Positions 1 to 5,334 of a stretch of 6,569 nt of DNA are shown here, one piece after another. Numbering within the stretch: the stretch's first letter is position 1; each line of letters opens with the position of its first letter. The notes below the pieces were generated by a model. It was not told the DNA's origin. It saw only the letters and a program-made list of their open reading frames with translations, and searched no databases. The position numbers and the translations under genes were made by a program. This DNA comes from Propionibacteriaceae bacterium UBA4569 (GTDB lineage Bacteria; Actinomycetota; Actinomycetes; Propionibacteriales; Propionibacteriaceae): the NCBI GenBank assembly GCA_002387005.1, contig DGKN01000139.1, positions 1 through 6,569 on the forward strand. The letters run 5' to 3'.

Positions 1-34
1 TGAACGTCCCTGCCACCAACAACTAGTGGCGGAA

Positions 35-63
35 CCGCTGGGCGACTGACAGCCGCCCAGCGG
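35..63. terminator. Perfect 10-bp hairpin, possible terminator
   Basis: The arms CCGCTGGGCG (35-44) and CGCCCAGCGG (54-63) are exact reverse complements around a 9-nt loop. There is no U-tract on either side, as is common for actinobacterial hairpins. It may end transcription of a gene lying left of the window and insulate the MerR operon that follows. The rest of 1-233 shows no convincing coding region on either strand. Confidence 0.5.
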
Positions 64-204
64 CTGCTCGTCTCGGTCGCGAATCCTTGCGGCATAGGGC
101 ATCCAGCAAAGCCGGAGCTCCTCGGAAGATTCTCGAAATTTCTTGTGCCGTCAACTCCCAATCCGCGGGTCCGGCGGAACCTAGACCCTTCTCGTGCTGC
201 CTGG

Positions 205-245
205 TTGACCTTGACACTATGTGATGGGTTGGTGTGGTGATCGAC
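205..245 (+). promoter_or_regulatory. Possible promoter/operator of the merR-GNAT operon
   Basis: Two tandem -35-like hexamers, TTGACC (205-210) and TTGACA (211-216), stand just upstream of the regulator. The second is followed by CACTATGTG, a short imperfect dyad (CAC-TAT-GTG, 215-223). MerR-family regulators commonly bind dyads between -35 and -10 of their own promoter, often with a long spacer. No good -10 hexamer can be identified, so the exact start site is uncertain, and the upstream region has no strong ribosome binding site. Confidence 0.35.
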
Positions 246-1010
246 ATGTTGAGCATCGGCGAGATGGCACACCGCAGCGGGGTCTCCCGGCGGATGTTGC
301 GTCACTGGGAACAAGAGGGGCTGTTGACCCCGGCTGTCATTGATCCTGCGAACGGCTACCGCCAATATCAGGTCAGCCAACTGGGTCGCGTCCGGGCCAT
401 CGCGGAACTGAGACATCTCGGTTTCAGGTTGGGGGAAATCCGGCAACTACTTGATCCCCAGATCGCGCAGGCCGGGCTGGAGGAGATCCTGGGCCAGCAA
501 GCCAGTGAGCTACAGGAACAGATCGTCGAGGCTTCAACACGTCTGGCCAAGATCCAGCACCGCCTGGACGTCATCCACCAGAAGGCTGAGGAGATCACCA
601 TGAACCTGTCCATCGAGCCCCTGCCGGCGCTCACCCTGCAGGGCGCAAGCACCACAGTGCTTGACGAGACCGAGATCAGCCAGGCGGTCGCCCGTCTACG
701 CGAACATCTATCGGCCACCGGCGACGATGTCGTGCTGCTCTTCGACGGCACCCTCGACGACCGCATAGTTGTGTCCGCCGGCACCATCAGGGCGACCTCC
801 GAAGCAGCCCTGGAGGAGCTGCACACGCCGGCCGTCGAGCAGGGGGTCAGCGTCCAGTTCAATTCCCCACCCGCCAGCGTGGCTGATGCGTGGGTCCTCA
901 TCGACGCGGAGCTGCAGGCCCGGCAGCTGACCAGCTGGGGCGTATACCGCCAGATCGTCAGCCCGGATGGCCAGACCACCCTCCAAGCACCCATCCGCCA
1001 TGCGCTATGA
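246..1010 (+). CDS. MerR-family transcriptional regulator with GyrI/BmrR-like effector domain
   Basis: A 254-residue protein if started at ATG 246; an in-frame GTG at 234 would add four residues. The N-terminus is a MerR winged HTH: LSIGEMAHRSGVSRRMLRHW (residues 2-21), then a wing with NGYRQY (36-41) and a second helix pair with LRHLGFRLGEIRQLL (55-69). A long helix follows (about 75-118), the usual antiparallel coiled-coil dimerisation element. The C-terminal half (about 125-250) alternates strands and helices, with FDGTL and SWGVYRQIV segments, and resembles the GyrI-like small-molecule-binding domains of BmrR/TipA-type regulators. Such proteins twist a long-spacer promoter when they bind a hydrophobic or cationic ligand. 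The acetyltransferase gene follows after 22 bp, so the two probably form one operon in which a ligand induces its own modifying enzyme. The ligand is unknown. Confidence 0.9.
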   Translation: MLSIGEMAHRSGVSRRMLRHWEQEGLLTPAVIDPANGYRQYQVSQLGRVRAIAELRHLGFRLGEIRQLLDPQIAQAGLEEILGQQASELQEQIVEASTRLAKIQHRLDVIHQKAEEITMNLSIEPLPALTLQGASTTVLDETEISQAVARLREHLSATGDDVVLLFDGTLDDRIVVSAGTIRATSEAALEELHTPAVEQGVSVQFNSPPASVADAWVLIDAELQARQLTSWGVYRQIVSPDGQTTLQAPIRHAL

Positions 1011-1032
1011 ACGTGATGCGGGGATTCTGAGC

Positions 1033-1569
1033 ATGATTGGCCGCGCAAGCATCAGGGAGGCAACCCCCGACGACCTGGCCTCCATGCTGCGCGTTGAGCG
1101 GGCCGCGCGCGCTCAACTTGCCGCTGTCGGGATCGACCTGGGCAGAGTCGATGTCGGCGAGTTCAAGGAGGACTCCCACTGGGACATGGCGATGGTGGCG
1201 GAGGTAGGTGGGGATCTGGTCGGCTCGGTCCGCGCCACCACCGACCGGGATCGAGTCATCGTGGACCAGTCGGCCGATCCCATCTGGGGCCGTCAGGGCA
1301 TCGGAACACGTCTCTTGGAGCACCTCGCAATCACCGCGGGCCACCGCGGATTCCAGCGCATCGTCGGGAGCACGTTCGCCTCGGTCACCTTCAACGCACC
1401 GTTCTACCAACGTCTGGGCGCCACCGTCGCGCCGGATGAAGTCCTGGGCCGGCGCCGCGAGATGGAGCGCGCCATCGGTCTGGATCAGTTGGGCGAACGA
1501 GTTGTGGTGAGCTTCGACTTGGCTCACGTCGGTAATGCCATTGGCGCCGCGAACACATTGCGCGGTTGA
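1033..1569 (+). CDS. GNAT-family N-acetyltransferase
   Basis: A 178-residue protein, a normal length for a single GNAT domain. It opens with the typical strand-helix IREATPDDLASMLRVERAA (residues 7-25). The acetyl-CoA pyrophosphate loop (motif A, Q/R-x-x-G-x-G/A) is WGRQGIGTRLLEHL (85-98). Motif B shows NAPFYQRLGA (121-130), the family's FYxxLGF-like signature. ATG 1033 is preferred because GGGGA sits 8 nt upstream at 1020-1024 and the IREA strand begins right after it. In-frame ATGs at 967 and 1000 would run inside or over the end of the MerR gene. The substrate cannot be read. Co-transcription with a ligand-sensing MerR regulator suggests modification of an antibiotic, amine or other toxic small molecule, but a ribosomal-protein or metabolite acetylase is also possible. 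Confidence 0.88.
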   Translation: MIGRASIREATPDDLASMLRVERAARAQLAAVGIDLGRVDVGEFKEDSHWDMAMVAEVGGDLVGSVRATTDRDRVIVDQSADPIWGRQGIGTRLLEHLAITAGHRGFQRIVGSTFASVTFNAPFYQRLGATVAPDEVLGRRREMERAIGLDQLGERVVVSFDLAHVGNAIGAANTLRG

Positions 1570-1697
1570 GGCTGACCCATGAGCTTTCCGAACGCCGCTT
1601 CGTCGCGCCGCCGTCTCCTGTTGTTGGGGTGTCTCGTCATCGAGGGAGTTGGGCACTCAGCGAGGGGGCCGCTCGATTCCCGATCACGTGAGGCGCC

Positions 1698-1731
1698 GGG
1701 CCGGGCGCCATTTGCTGTCGGCGCCCGGCCC
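1698..1731. terminator. Bidirectional terminator hairpin between converging genes
   Basis: GGGCCGGGCGCC (1698-1709) and GGCGCCCGGCCC (1720-1731) form a perfect 12-bp stem with a 10-nt loop. It lies 6 bp beyond the ThrRS stop codon (on its strand) and 128 bp past the GNAT stop, so it can end both converging transcripts. No U-tract follows on either strand. The stretch 1570-1697 between it and the GNAT stop holds nothing else recognisable. Confidence 0.8.
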
Positions 1732-1736
1732 ACTCG

Positions 1737-2978
1737 TCACCATACGAGGTCGACCCGATCCCGGTGGGCCTGCTGCATGCGCTCGGCGAGGTCATTCACG
1801 GCGAGGGTGCGTTTGATACCGTCCCGGCCGTCGGTGGCCTGCACCATGGCTTGCGCGGCCTCGCGCTCACCAATGACGACCACGACGCTGGCGCGCACGG
1901 TGCGAGCCTCGCGAATGCGACTACCCAGACTCCCCTCGCGGCGCACCTCGACCCGAAGCCCATGTCGCCGCAGTACCCGGGCGGCCTCGTCGGCCGCTAC
2001 ATCCTGAGCCTCGCTGACAGGCAGGACGACAGCTTGGACGGGCGCCAGCCACAGCGGCAGGCGGCCTTGGTAGCGCTCCATGAGTGAGGCGACGACGCGT
2101 TCCATCGCGCCGACGGTTCCACGGTGGATCATCACGCACCGCTGTTTGGAGCCGTCCGCGTCGACGTAGGTGAGGTCGAAACGTTCGGGCTGATTGAAGT
2201 CGAGCTGGACGGTGGCGATGGTCTCCTCGTGACCACGGCCATCGCGGACCTGCAGGTCGAGCTTGGGACCGTAGAAGGCGGCCTCCCCATCGGCTTCGAC
2301 CAGGTCGATCCTCTGATCGGCGACCACCTCCAGGGCAGCGGCGCGAAGCGCGTCCTGGTGATGATCCCATTGTTCGGCGGAGCCGAGCCACGCGTCGGAC
2401 TCGTCGCGCTTGGACAGTCGGACGTAGTCGACGGGCAGGCCGAGGATCCGCTGGGCCTTGAACGCGGAGCGCAGAGCCGCGGCGACCTCGGTCTGGACCT
2501 GGTCGGGGCGGCAGAAGACGTGGGTGTCGTCGAGGCTGATCTGGCGCACACGCTGGAGGCCGGACACGACGCCGGAGCGTTCGGCGCGGAACATCGGCGC
2601 GAGTTCGTTGAGACGGATCGGCAAGTCACGGTACGAGCGCTGGTCGCACGCGTAGACGAGAGCGTGGTGGGGGCAGTTCGCGGGGCGCAGCACGACCTCG
2701 TCCTCACCCAGCTTCATGGGCGGGAACATGTCCTTGCTGAACTTGGCCCAGTGGCCGGAACGTTCGAACAGGGCACGTTTGCCCAGGACGGGAGTGCGGA
2801 CATCGAGGCAGCCATCGTCGTGGGCGATGTCCTTCGCGAGGCGTTCGAGTTCCTCCCGGATGGCTGCCCCGGCGGGCAGCCACAGGGGCAGGCCGGACCC
2901 TGCCAAGGGATCGGTGGCGAAGACGTGGAGGTCGTGGTTGAGCTCGCGGTGGTCGAGCAGGTCATCATGCTGGGACAT
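1737..2978 (-). CDS. thrS: Short threonyl-tRNA synthetase lacking TGS and editing domains
   Basis: A 413-residue class II synthetase that charges tRNA(Thr). Motif 1 lies around 41-64 (ending in VRTPVL), motif 2 is FRAERSGVVSGLQRVRQISL (130-149, Arg131), and motif 3 is IHRGTVGAMERVVASL (284-299, Arg294). The Zn ligands that recognise the threonine hydroxyl in E. coli ThrRS (Cys334, His385, His511) match Cys102 (NCPHH), His153 (DTHVFC) and His285 (MIHRG). The anticodon-binding domain spans about 308-405 (WLAPVQAVVLPV). Full bacterial ThrRS is about 640 residues; the N-terminal TGS and editing domains, about 240 residues, are absent, so it cannot itself remove mischarged Ser. ATG 2978 is chosen because GAAGGA (2993-2988) lies 9 nt upstream and the GTG at 3050 is inside the leader terminator. 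It is probably a second, conditionally expressed copy controlled by the Thr attenuator just upstream, and the gene ends at a strong hairpin. Confidence 0.95.
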   Translation of the reverse strand: MSQHDDLLDHRELNHDLHVFATDPLAGSGLPLWLPAGAAIREELERLAKDIAHDDGCLDVRTPVLGKRALFERSGHWAKFSKDMFPPMKLGEDEVVLRPANCPHHALVYACDQRSYRDLPIRLNELAPMFRAERSGVVSGLQRVRQISLDDTHVFCRPDQVQTEVAAALRSAFKAQRILGLPVDYVRLSKRDESDAWLGSAEQWDHHQDALRAAALEVVADQRIDLVEADGEAAFYGPKLDLQVRDGRGHEETIATVQLDFNQPERFDLTYVDADGSKQRCVMIHRGTVGAMERVVASLMERYQGRLPLWLAPVQAVVLPVSEAQDVAADEAARVLRRHGLRVEVRREGSLGSRIREARTVRASVVVVIGEREAAQAMVQATDGRDGIKRTLAVNDLAERMQQAHRDRVDLVW

Positions 2979-2989
2979 GGAGGGTGTTC

Positions 2990-3010
2990 CTTCGGGTCGT
3001 GACCACGAAG
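2990..3010 (-). promoter_or_regulatory. Small hairpin overlapping the thrS ribosome binding site
   Basis: On the minus strand CTTCG-T-GGT (3010-3002) can pair with ACC-CGAAG (2997-2990) around a CACG loop, leaving one bulged T. The 3' arm contains the first part of the thrS Shine-Dalgarno GAAGGA. The structure could damp translation of read-through transcripts, but it is short and could be chance. Confidence 0.3.
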
Positions 3011-3029
3011 TGCCCAAACGGCCCCAGAC

Positions 3030-3058
3030 ATAAAGAAGGCCCCGGATCACTCCGGGGC
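3030..3058 (-). terminator. Intrinsic terminator of the thrS attenuator
   Basis: Read on the minus strand, GCCCCGGA (3058-3051) pairs perfectly with TCCGGGGC (3046-3039) around a GTGA tetraloop, followed by CTTCTTTAT (3038-3030). This is the only hairpin in the window with a clear U-rich tail. It lies between the leader peptide stop and the thrS start with no gene of its own to end, which is the expected position of an attenuator (segments 3:4). Confidence 0.85.
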
Positions 3059-3113
3059 ATGGTGGATGCTGCGTTGTGTCAGGACAACGCGATGGCGCCG
3101 GAGAAGTCCGGCG
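3050..3113 (-). promoter_or_regulatory. Alternative leader RNA pairing (antiterminator versus 1:2 hairpin)
   Basis: The leader RNA contains the complementary words twice: CCGGA (3111-3107) and TCCGG (3102-3098), then CCGGA (3055-3051) and TCCGG (3046-3042). Segments 1:2 form CGCCGGA/TCCGGCG (3113-3107 with 3102-3096, CTTC loop) directly after the Thr codons. Segments 2:3 can instead pair CTCCGG (3103-3098) with CCGGAG (3055-3050), which would block the terminator. Between them GCGTTGT/ACAACGC (3090-3084 with 3077-3071) forms a further perfect 7-bp hairpin spanning the leader stop codon. A ribosome stalled on the first Thr codons would cover segment 1 and leave segment 2 free to make the antiterminator, as in trp-type attenuation. 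The pairing was worked out by hand without folding energies. Confidence 0.75.
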
Positions 3114-3138
3114 TCGTGGTGACCTGACAGATGCGCAT
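3079..3138 (-). CDS. Threonine leader peptide of the thrS attenuator
   Basis: A 19-codon ORF on the minus strand, ATG 3138 to TGA 3079, reading MRICQVTTTPDFSGAIALS. Residues 7-9 are three consecutive Thr codons (ACC ACG ACG, 3120-3112), which matches the amino acid of the downstream synthetase gene. The peptide is probably not functional as a protein; its translation would report the supply of charged tRNA(Thr). There is no Shine-Dalgarno next to the ATG. A -10 like TACCTT ends 6 nt upstream, so the message likely begins at the A of the ATG (leaderless), a layout familiar from actinobacterial leader peptides for amino acid operons. It ends 100 nt before the thrS start, and the terminator lies in that gap. 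Confidence 0.82.
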   Translation of the reverse strand: MRICQVTTTPDFSGAIALS

Positions 3139-3144
3139 GGCTAC

Positions 3145-3173
3145 AAGGTAGCCCGTCCGCCCGAAGCGAGCAA
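3145..3173 (-). promoter_or_regulatory. Promoter of the thrS leader transcript
   Basis: On the minus strand TTGCTC (3173-3168) is followed after 17 nt by TACCTT (3150-3145), a TAnnnT -10 element. Initiation about 7 nt downstream falls on A3138, the first base of the leader peptide start codon. The promoter lies beyond the end of the excisionase gene, so thrS has its own control apart from int-xis. Confidence 0.65.
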
Positions 3174-3278
3174 TGCGCGTCCCCCAGAGGTTTGGGATTG
3201 TCGCCACCGCCGGACGGGGGCCTCTTTCGACGGGCTGCCGGGGCACGGCTTGGCGCCGACCGAGAGGCGATCCACCGA

Positions 3279-3294
3279 GGGGCGTTGGTGCCCC
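3279..3294 (-). terminator. Weak hairpin just after the excisionase gene
   Basis: GGGGC (3279-3283) and GCCCC (3290-3294) form a 5-bp stem with a 6-nt loop, 3 bp beyond the stop codon of the xis-like gene on the minus strand. It has no U-tract. It may end the int-xis transcript before the thrS promoter. The rest of 3174-3278 shows no gene. Confidence 0.4.
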
Positions 3295-3297
3295 AGT

Positions 3298-3522
3298 TCA
3301 GGACGCCCGCTGCAGTAGCCGGTCGACGTCCGCCGGGTCCAGGCGCAGCATCCGGGGGCCAAGGCGGTACGCCGGAAGTCTCCCGTCAGAGATCATCCGA
3401 CGCACCGTCTTGGGGCACACCCCGAGACGCCGCGCAGCCGACTGCACGGTCTCGACCTCAATCTCTCGCCGTGGATGCTCCATGCCCGCCCAAGCCGCCA
3501 CGCGCTCTCTCGTGATCGACAC
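3298..3522 (-). CDS. Excisionase-like helix-turn-helix protein
   Basis: A 74-residue basic protein with a MerR-like/HTH_17 (excisionase-type) DNA-binding domain: TVQSAARRLGVCPKTVRRMI (residues 25-44) as the HTH, then SDGRLPAYRLGPRMLRLDPADVDRLL (45-70) as the wing and closing helix. In tyrosine-recombinase elements such proteins (Xis/RDF) bend attachment-site DNA to favour excision and often repress int. The start taken here is GTG 3522, which directly abuts the int stop codon (TAG 3523-3525), so translation may be coupled. An ATG at 3483 would still keep the full HTH. The order int then xis on one transcript is less usual than xis then int. A small transcription regulator is the alternative role. 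Confidence 0.8.
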   Translation of the reverse strand: MSITRERVAAWAGMEHPRREIEVETVQSAARRLGVCPKTVRRMISDGRLPAYRLGPRMLRLDPADVDRLLQRAS

Positions 3523-4755
3523 CTACTCGGATGCGCCATCGCCACCGCGGGCCAACTCGGCCAATCGCTCCGCCAGGAGTTGTTCGCGCTGCCGGCTGGC
3601 GTGCTGGTAGCGCATCGCCATCTGGGCCGTCGTGTGCCCCATGCGCGCCATCAACTCGGCGGTCGTGGCGCCATTCTGGGCGGCCATCGTGGCAGCAGTG
3701 TGACGCAGGTCATGGAACGTGAGATCGTGCCGATCCATCACGTCACGTGCCTGGTCAAAGGCATACCGCAGCGCCTTCTCACTCATCGGCAGCTCACCGC
3801 GTCCAGGGAAGAAGTACGCAGAGCGCGCCCTCCGCTCCCCCAGACCTGCACGCCACTCACGAAGCGGCGACAGCAGGTGCGGCGGGATTCCGACATCCCG
3901 GATCGCCGCAGGTGTCTTGGGCGGGCCAACGATCACCTGCCCCTTGATCCGCGTCACGCCCTGACGAACGTGGATCCACCCGGTCGCGGTGTCGACGTCC
4001 CCAACCCGAAGCGCGCGCACCTCCCCAGAACGAAGCCCACACCACGCGGCCAACAGCACGGGAAGCGCCTGCCCCGGCGGCAACCGATCGGCCACACGGT
4101 TGAGCTCGGCCACCGTCGCCGGCTGCATCGCCCTGGTGGTCTTGCGCCGGCCCGCCGAACGGATGCGGCAGGGATTGGCGACAATCAACTCCTCGTCCAC
4201 ACACACCGCCAGCAAGGACTTGAGCAGCGCGTACGCGTGGCTTCGTTGCACGGCCCGTTCCGGCCCCATCCTGTCGAACCACGCGCGAACCTGTTTCGGC
4301 GTGATCGACGCCACCGCCTGATCCCCGAACTCGGGAAGGATCAGCCGATCCAACAGGCTCTCGTATAGAGCCCTCGTCCTCGGTGTCAGATCACGTCGGG
4401 CCACCTCGTCGCGGGCCAGGTCTCCAAACACGACCTCCACCGGAGCCTCCTCCTTCACCAGCGCGGGCTGGGGAGCCACCAGAGCCTGCCACTCACCCCG
4501 GCTGATCGACCGCTCCACGTCGACGAGCCAACCTTCGGCGTCGATCTTGGCCACGAAGGTGTGATCTGCCGAGTGCACCTGACCATCTGGCCCTAGGTAC
4601 CGAGCACGCCACTTCCCAGAGGGAAGCTTGTCCAACCGTCCGAAGCCCCGTTTGGAGCGCCCGCGGCGCGTGGAGCGTTTCCCTTGGGGGGAACGCAAGT
4701 CACTGGCGTTTCCCGCATCGCTGGTCGGAGATAAGGTTGTCCGCTTCGTCGTCAT
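3523..4755 (-). CDS. int: Tyrosine recombinase / site-specific integrase
   Basis: A 410-residue, apparently intact phage-type integrase that joins attP and attB through a covalent tyrosyl-DNA intermediate. A basic N-terminal stretch (about 24-60) leads into an arm-binding-like domain (about 36-90), then a core-binding SAM-like domain (about 108-200, with LTPRTRALYESLLDRLILPE). The catalytic domain (about 210-400) has all expected residues: Arg242 (CGLRSGE), Lys280 (PPKT), His348 and Arg351 (FHDLRH), His374 (MGHTT) and nucleophile Tyr383 (MRYQH). ATG 4755 follows a GAGAGG ribosome binding site 6 nt upstream. The gene starts 150 bp from the 3' end of tRNA-Pro, the normal arrangement for an element inserted in a tRNA gene, so the element should extend leftward from there. 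No inactivating lesion is seen. Confidence 0.95.
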   Translation of the reverse strand: MTTKRTTLSPTSDAGNASDLRSPQGKRSTRRGRSKRGFGRLDKLPSGKWRARYLGPDGQVHSADHTFVAKIDAEGWLVDVERSISRGEWQALVAPQPALVKEEAPVEVVFGDLARDEVARRDLTPRTRALYESLLDRLILPEFGDQAVASITPKQVRAWFDRMGPERAVQRSHAYALLKSLLAVCVDEELIVANPCRIRSAGRRKTTRAMQPATVAELNRVADRLPPGQALPVLLAAWCGLRSGEVRALRVGDVDTATGWIHVRQGVTRIKGQVIVGPPKTPAAIRDVGIPPHLLSPLREWRAGLGERRARSAYFFPGRGELPMSEKALRYAFDQARDVMDRHDLTFHDLRHTAATMAAQNGATTAELMARMGHTTAQMAMRYQHASRQREQLLAERLAELARGGDGASE

Positions 4756-4769
4756 GTCGAGCCTCTCGT

Positions 4770-4790
4770 CGTGGGAGATACGTGGGAGAT
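4770..4790. repeat. Tandem 10-bp repeat upstream of int (candidate arm-type sites)
   Basis: CGTGGGAGAT occurs twice, at 4770-4779 and 4781-4790, a phase of 11 bp (one helical turn). It lies between the integrase start and the tRNA attachment region. Short direct repeats in this place are typical of arm-type binding sites for tyrosine integrases. They also overlap the probable int promoter region, so binding could autoregulate int. The role is inferred from position and spacing. Confidence 0.5.
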
Positions 4791-4847
4791 GAATGTCCCC
4801 ACAAGTCCCTCGGAGGCCCCTTGGTGCTCATCGGACCGACACATGGA

Positions 4848-4887
4848 ACAAGGCGTTCCCCCTAGTCAACTAGGAGAAACGCCTTGT
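4848..4887 (-). terminator. Forty-bp palindrome downstream of tRNA-Pro
   Basis: ACAAGGCGTT (4848-4857) and AACGCCTTGT (4878-4887) are perfect 10-bp arms. Inside them CCTAG (4861-4865) and CTAGG (4870-4874) form a second stem around TCAA. It begins 18 nt past the tRNA 3' end on the tRNA strand and is a good candidate terminator for the tRNA transcript, though it is not followed by a long U-tract. Because it lies in the attachment region it could also be part of the att site architecture. Confidence 0.6.
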
Positions 4888-4905
4888 CAGATGAAGCTCT
4901 TGAAT

Positions 4906-4981
4906 TGGTCGGGGCGACAGGACTCGAACCTGCGGTCTCCTGCTCCCAAAGCAGGCGCGCTAGCCACTACGCTACGCCCCG
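4906..4981 (-). tRNA. tRNA-Pro(UGG)
   Basis: On the minus strand a full cloverleaf of 76 nt can be drawn. The acceptor is CGGGGCG (4981-4975) with CGCCCCG (4916-4910), discriminator A4909 and an encoded CCA (4908-4906). The D-arm is GCGT...GCGC. The anticodon stem CCTGC/GCAGG encloses the loop TTTGGGA, giving anticodon TGG (4948-4946), which reads proline codons. The T-arm GCAGG-TTCGAAT-CCTGT is standard. The 3' end faces the integrase gene and is the likely attB/attachment target of the element to the left. The gene remains intact, as expected when an element carries a copy of the tRNA 3' end. Confidence 0.96.
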
Positions 4982-5015
4982 GATCACGGACACCGGGGGC
5001 GACCGCAACCCGTCC

Positions 5016-5021
5016 AGCTTA
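5016..5021 (-). promoter_or_regulatory. Possible -10 box for tRNA-Pro
   Basis: TAAGCT on the minus strand (5021-5016) fits TAnnnT and lies 34 nt before the mature tRNA 5' end. No convincing -35 box is seen 16-18 nt upstream, so this is tentative. The stretch 4982-5058 otherwise shows only short GC-rich inverted repeats. Confidence 0.25.
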
Positions 5022-5058
5022 GTGGATCATCACCCGCTCCCCCGCCAGCCGGGTCGTC

Positions 5059-5334
5059 TCAGAACGAGAACGGGATCGGGATGGGTCCGCAGCAGCACAC
5101 GCCATTGACCTTGGCGTCGCGCAGCGTCCGCGCCGACGACGCGCACGCGCCGAACTGGCGTATCGCCGGACCGACGGCCCCGACCACGCCCCGCTGCGAC
5201 ACCGCGTCCGCAATCACAGACGAACAGGTGCCAGCCCCGGTGTGCACGCCGTAGGCGCAGTTCCAACCCTTGCGGGGCGAGATCACCCGTTGGTAACCGC
5301 GGATCGCGCCCAGCACCGCATCACTTGCCGTCAT
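5059..5334 (-). CDS. Divergent YidD-like small cysteine-rich protein
   Basis: A 91-residue protein. The N-terminal part, LGAIRGYQRVISPRKGWNC (residues 8-26), matches the YidD (membrane protein insertion efficiency factor) signature YQ-x3-SP followed by a Cys. TCSSVIADAVSQRGVVGAVGPAIRQFGAC (36-64) matches the family's TCSxY-x-A-x-G-x2-G-x-A-x-R-x-C pattern. It differs from classic YidD in a longer spacing between the first two Cys (C26 to C37), loss of the Pro before TCS, and a tail with three adjacent Cys (80-82) before GPIPIPFSF. YidD proteins are small, sit at the inner membrane and assist YidC/Sec insertion; whether this divergent member does so is uncertain. ATG 5334 has a strong GGAGGG (5345-5340) 5 nt upstream. 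It overlaps the end of the DJ-1 gene by 14 bp, so the two are probably translationally coupled. Confidence 0.75.
   Translation of the reverse strand: MTASDAVLGAIRGYQRVISPRKGWNCAYGVHTGAGTCSSVIADAVSQRGVVGAVGPAIRQFGACASSARTLRDAKVNGVCCCGPIPIPFSF

Noticed and set aside
23..256. Minus-strand ORF of 77 codons left of merR
   Set aside because: It overlaps the merR start and the 10-bp hairpin, has no recognisable domain and no clear ribosome binding site. Parts look protein-like, so it is not fully excluded.
2124..3002. Long plus-strand ORF of 292 codons
   Set aside because: It is antisense to thrS, whose frame has clear class II synthetase motifs; long opposite frames are common in high-GC genes.
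2979..3050. Longer thrS start at GTG 3050
   Set aside because: The extra 24 codons begin inside the terminator loop and run through the U-tract; ATG 2978 has a proper Shine-Dalgarno.
2979..3180. T-box riboswitch upstream of thrS
   Set aside because: No T-box consensus (AGGGTGGNACCGCG-like) or specifier stem was found; the leader ORF with a Thr run explains the structure better.
3181..3225. CCCCCAGAGG and GGGGGCCTCT as an inverted repeat
   Set aside because: The two complementary words are in the wrong order to nest, so they would form only a pseudoknot-like pairing; no support beyond chance in GC-rich DNA.
3475..4368. Plus-strand ORF of 297 codons
   Set aside because: It is the shadow of the integrase gene, which has a full set of catalytic residues in its own frame.
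1..4905. Second copy of the tRNA-Pro 3' end (attL/attR partner)
   Set aside because: Looked for the T-arm and acceptor sequence on both strands left of the tRNA; none was found.
4771..5022. Plus-strand ORF containing GRQDSNLRSPAPKA
   Set aside because: It reads antisense through tRNA-Pro; this peptide is a well-known false protein produced by translating tRNA genes.
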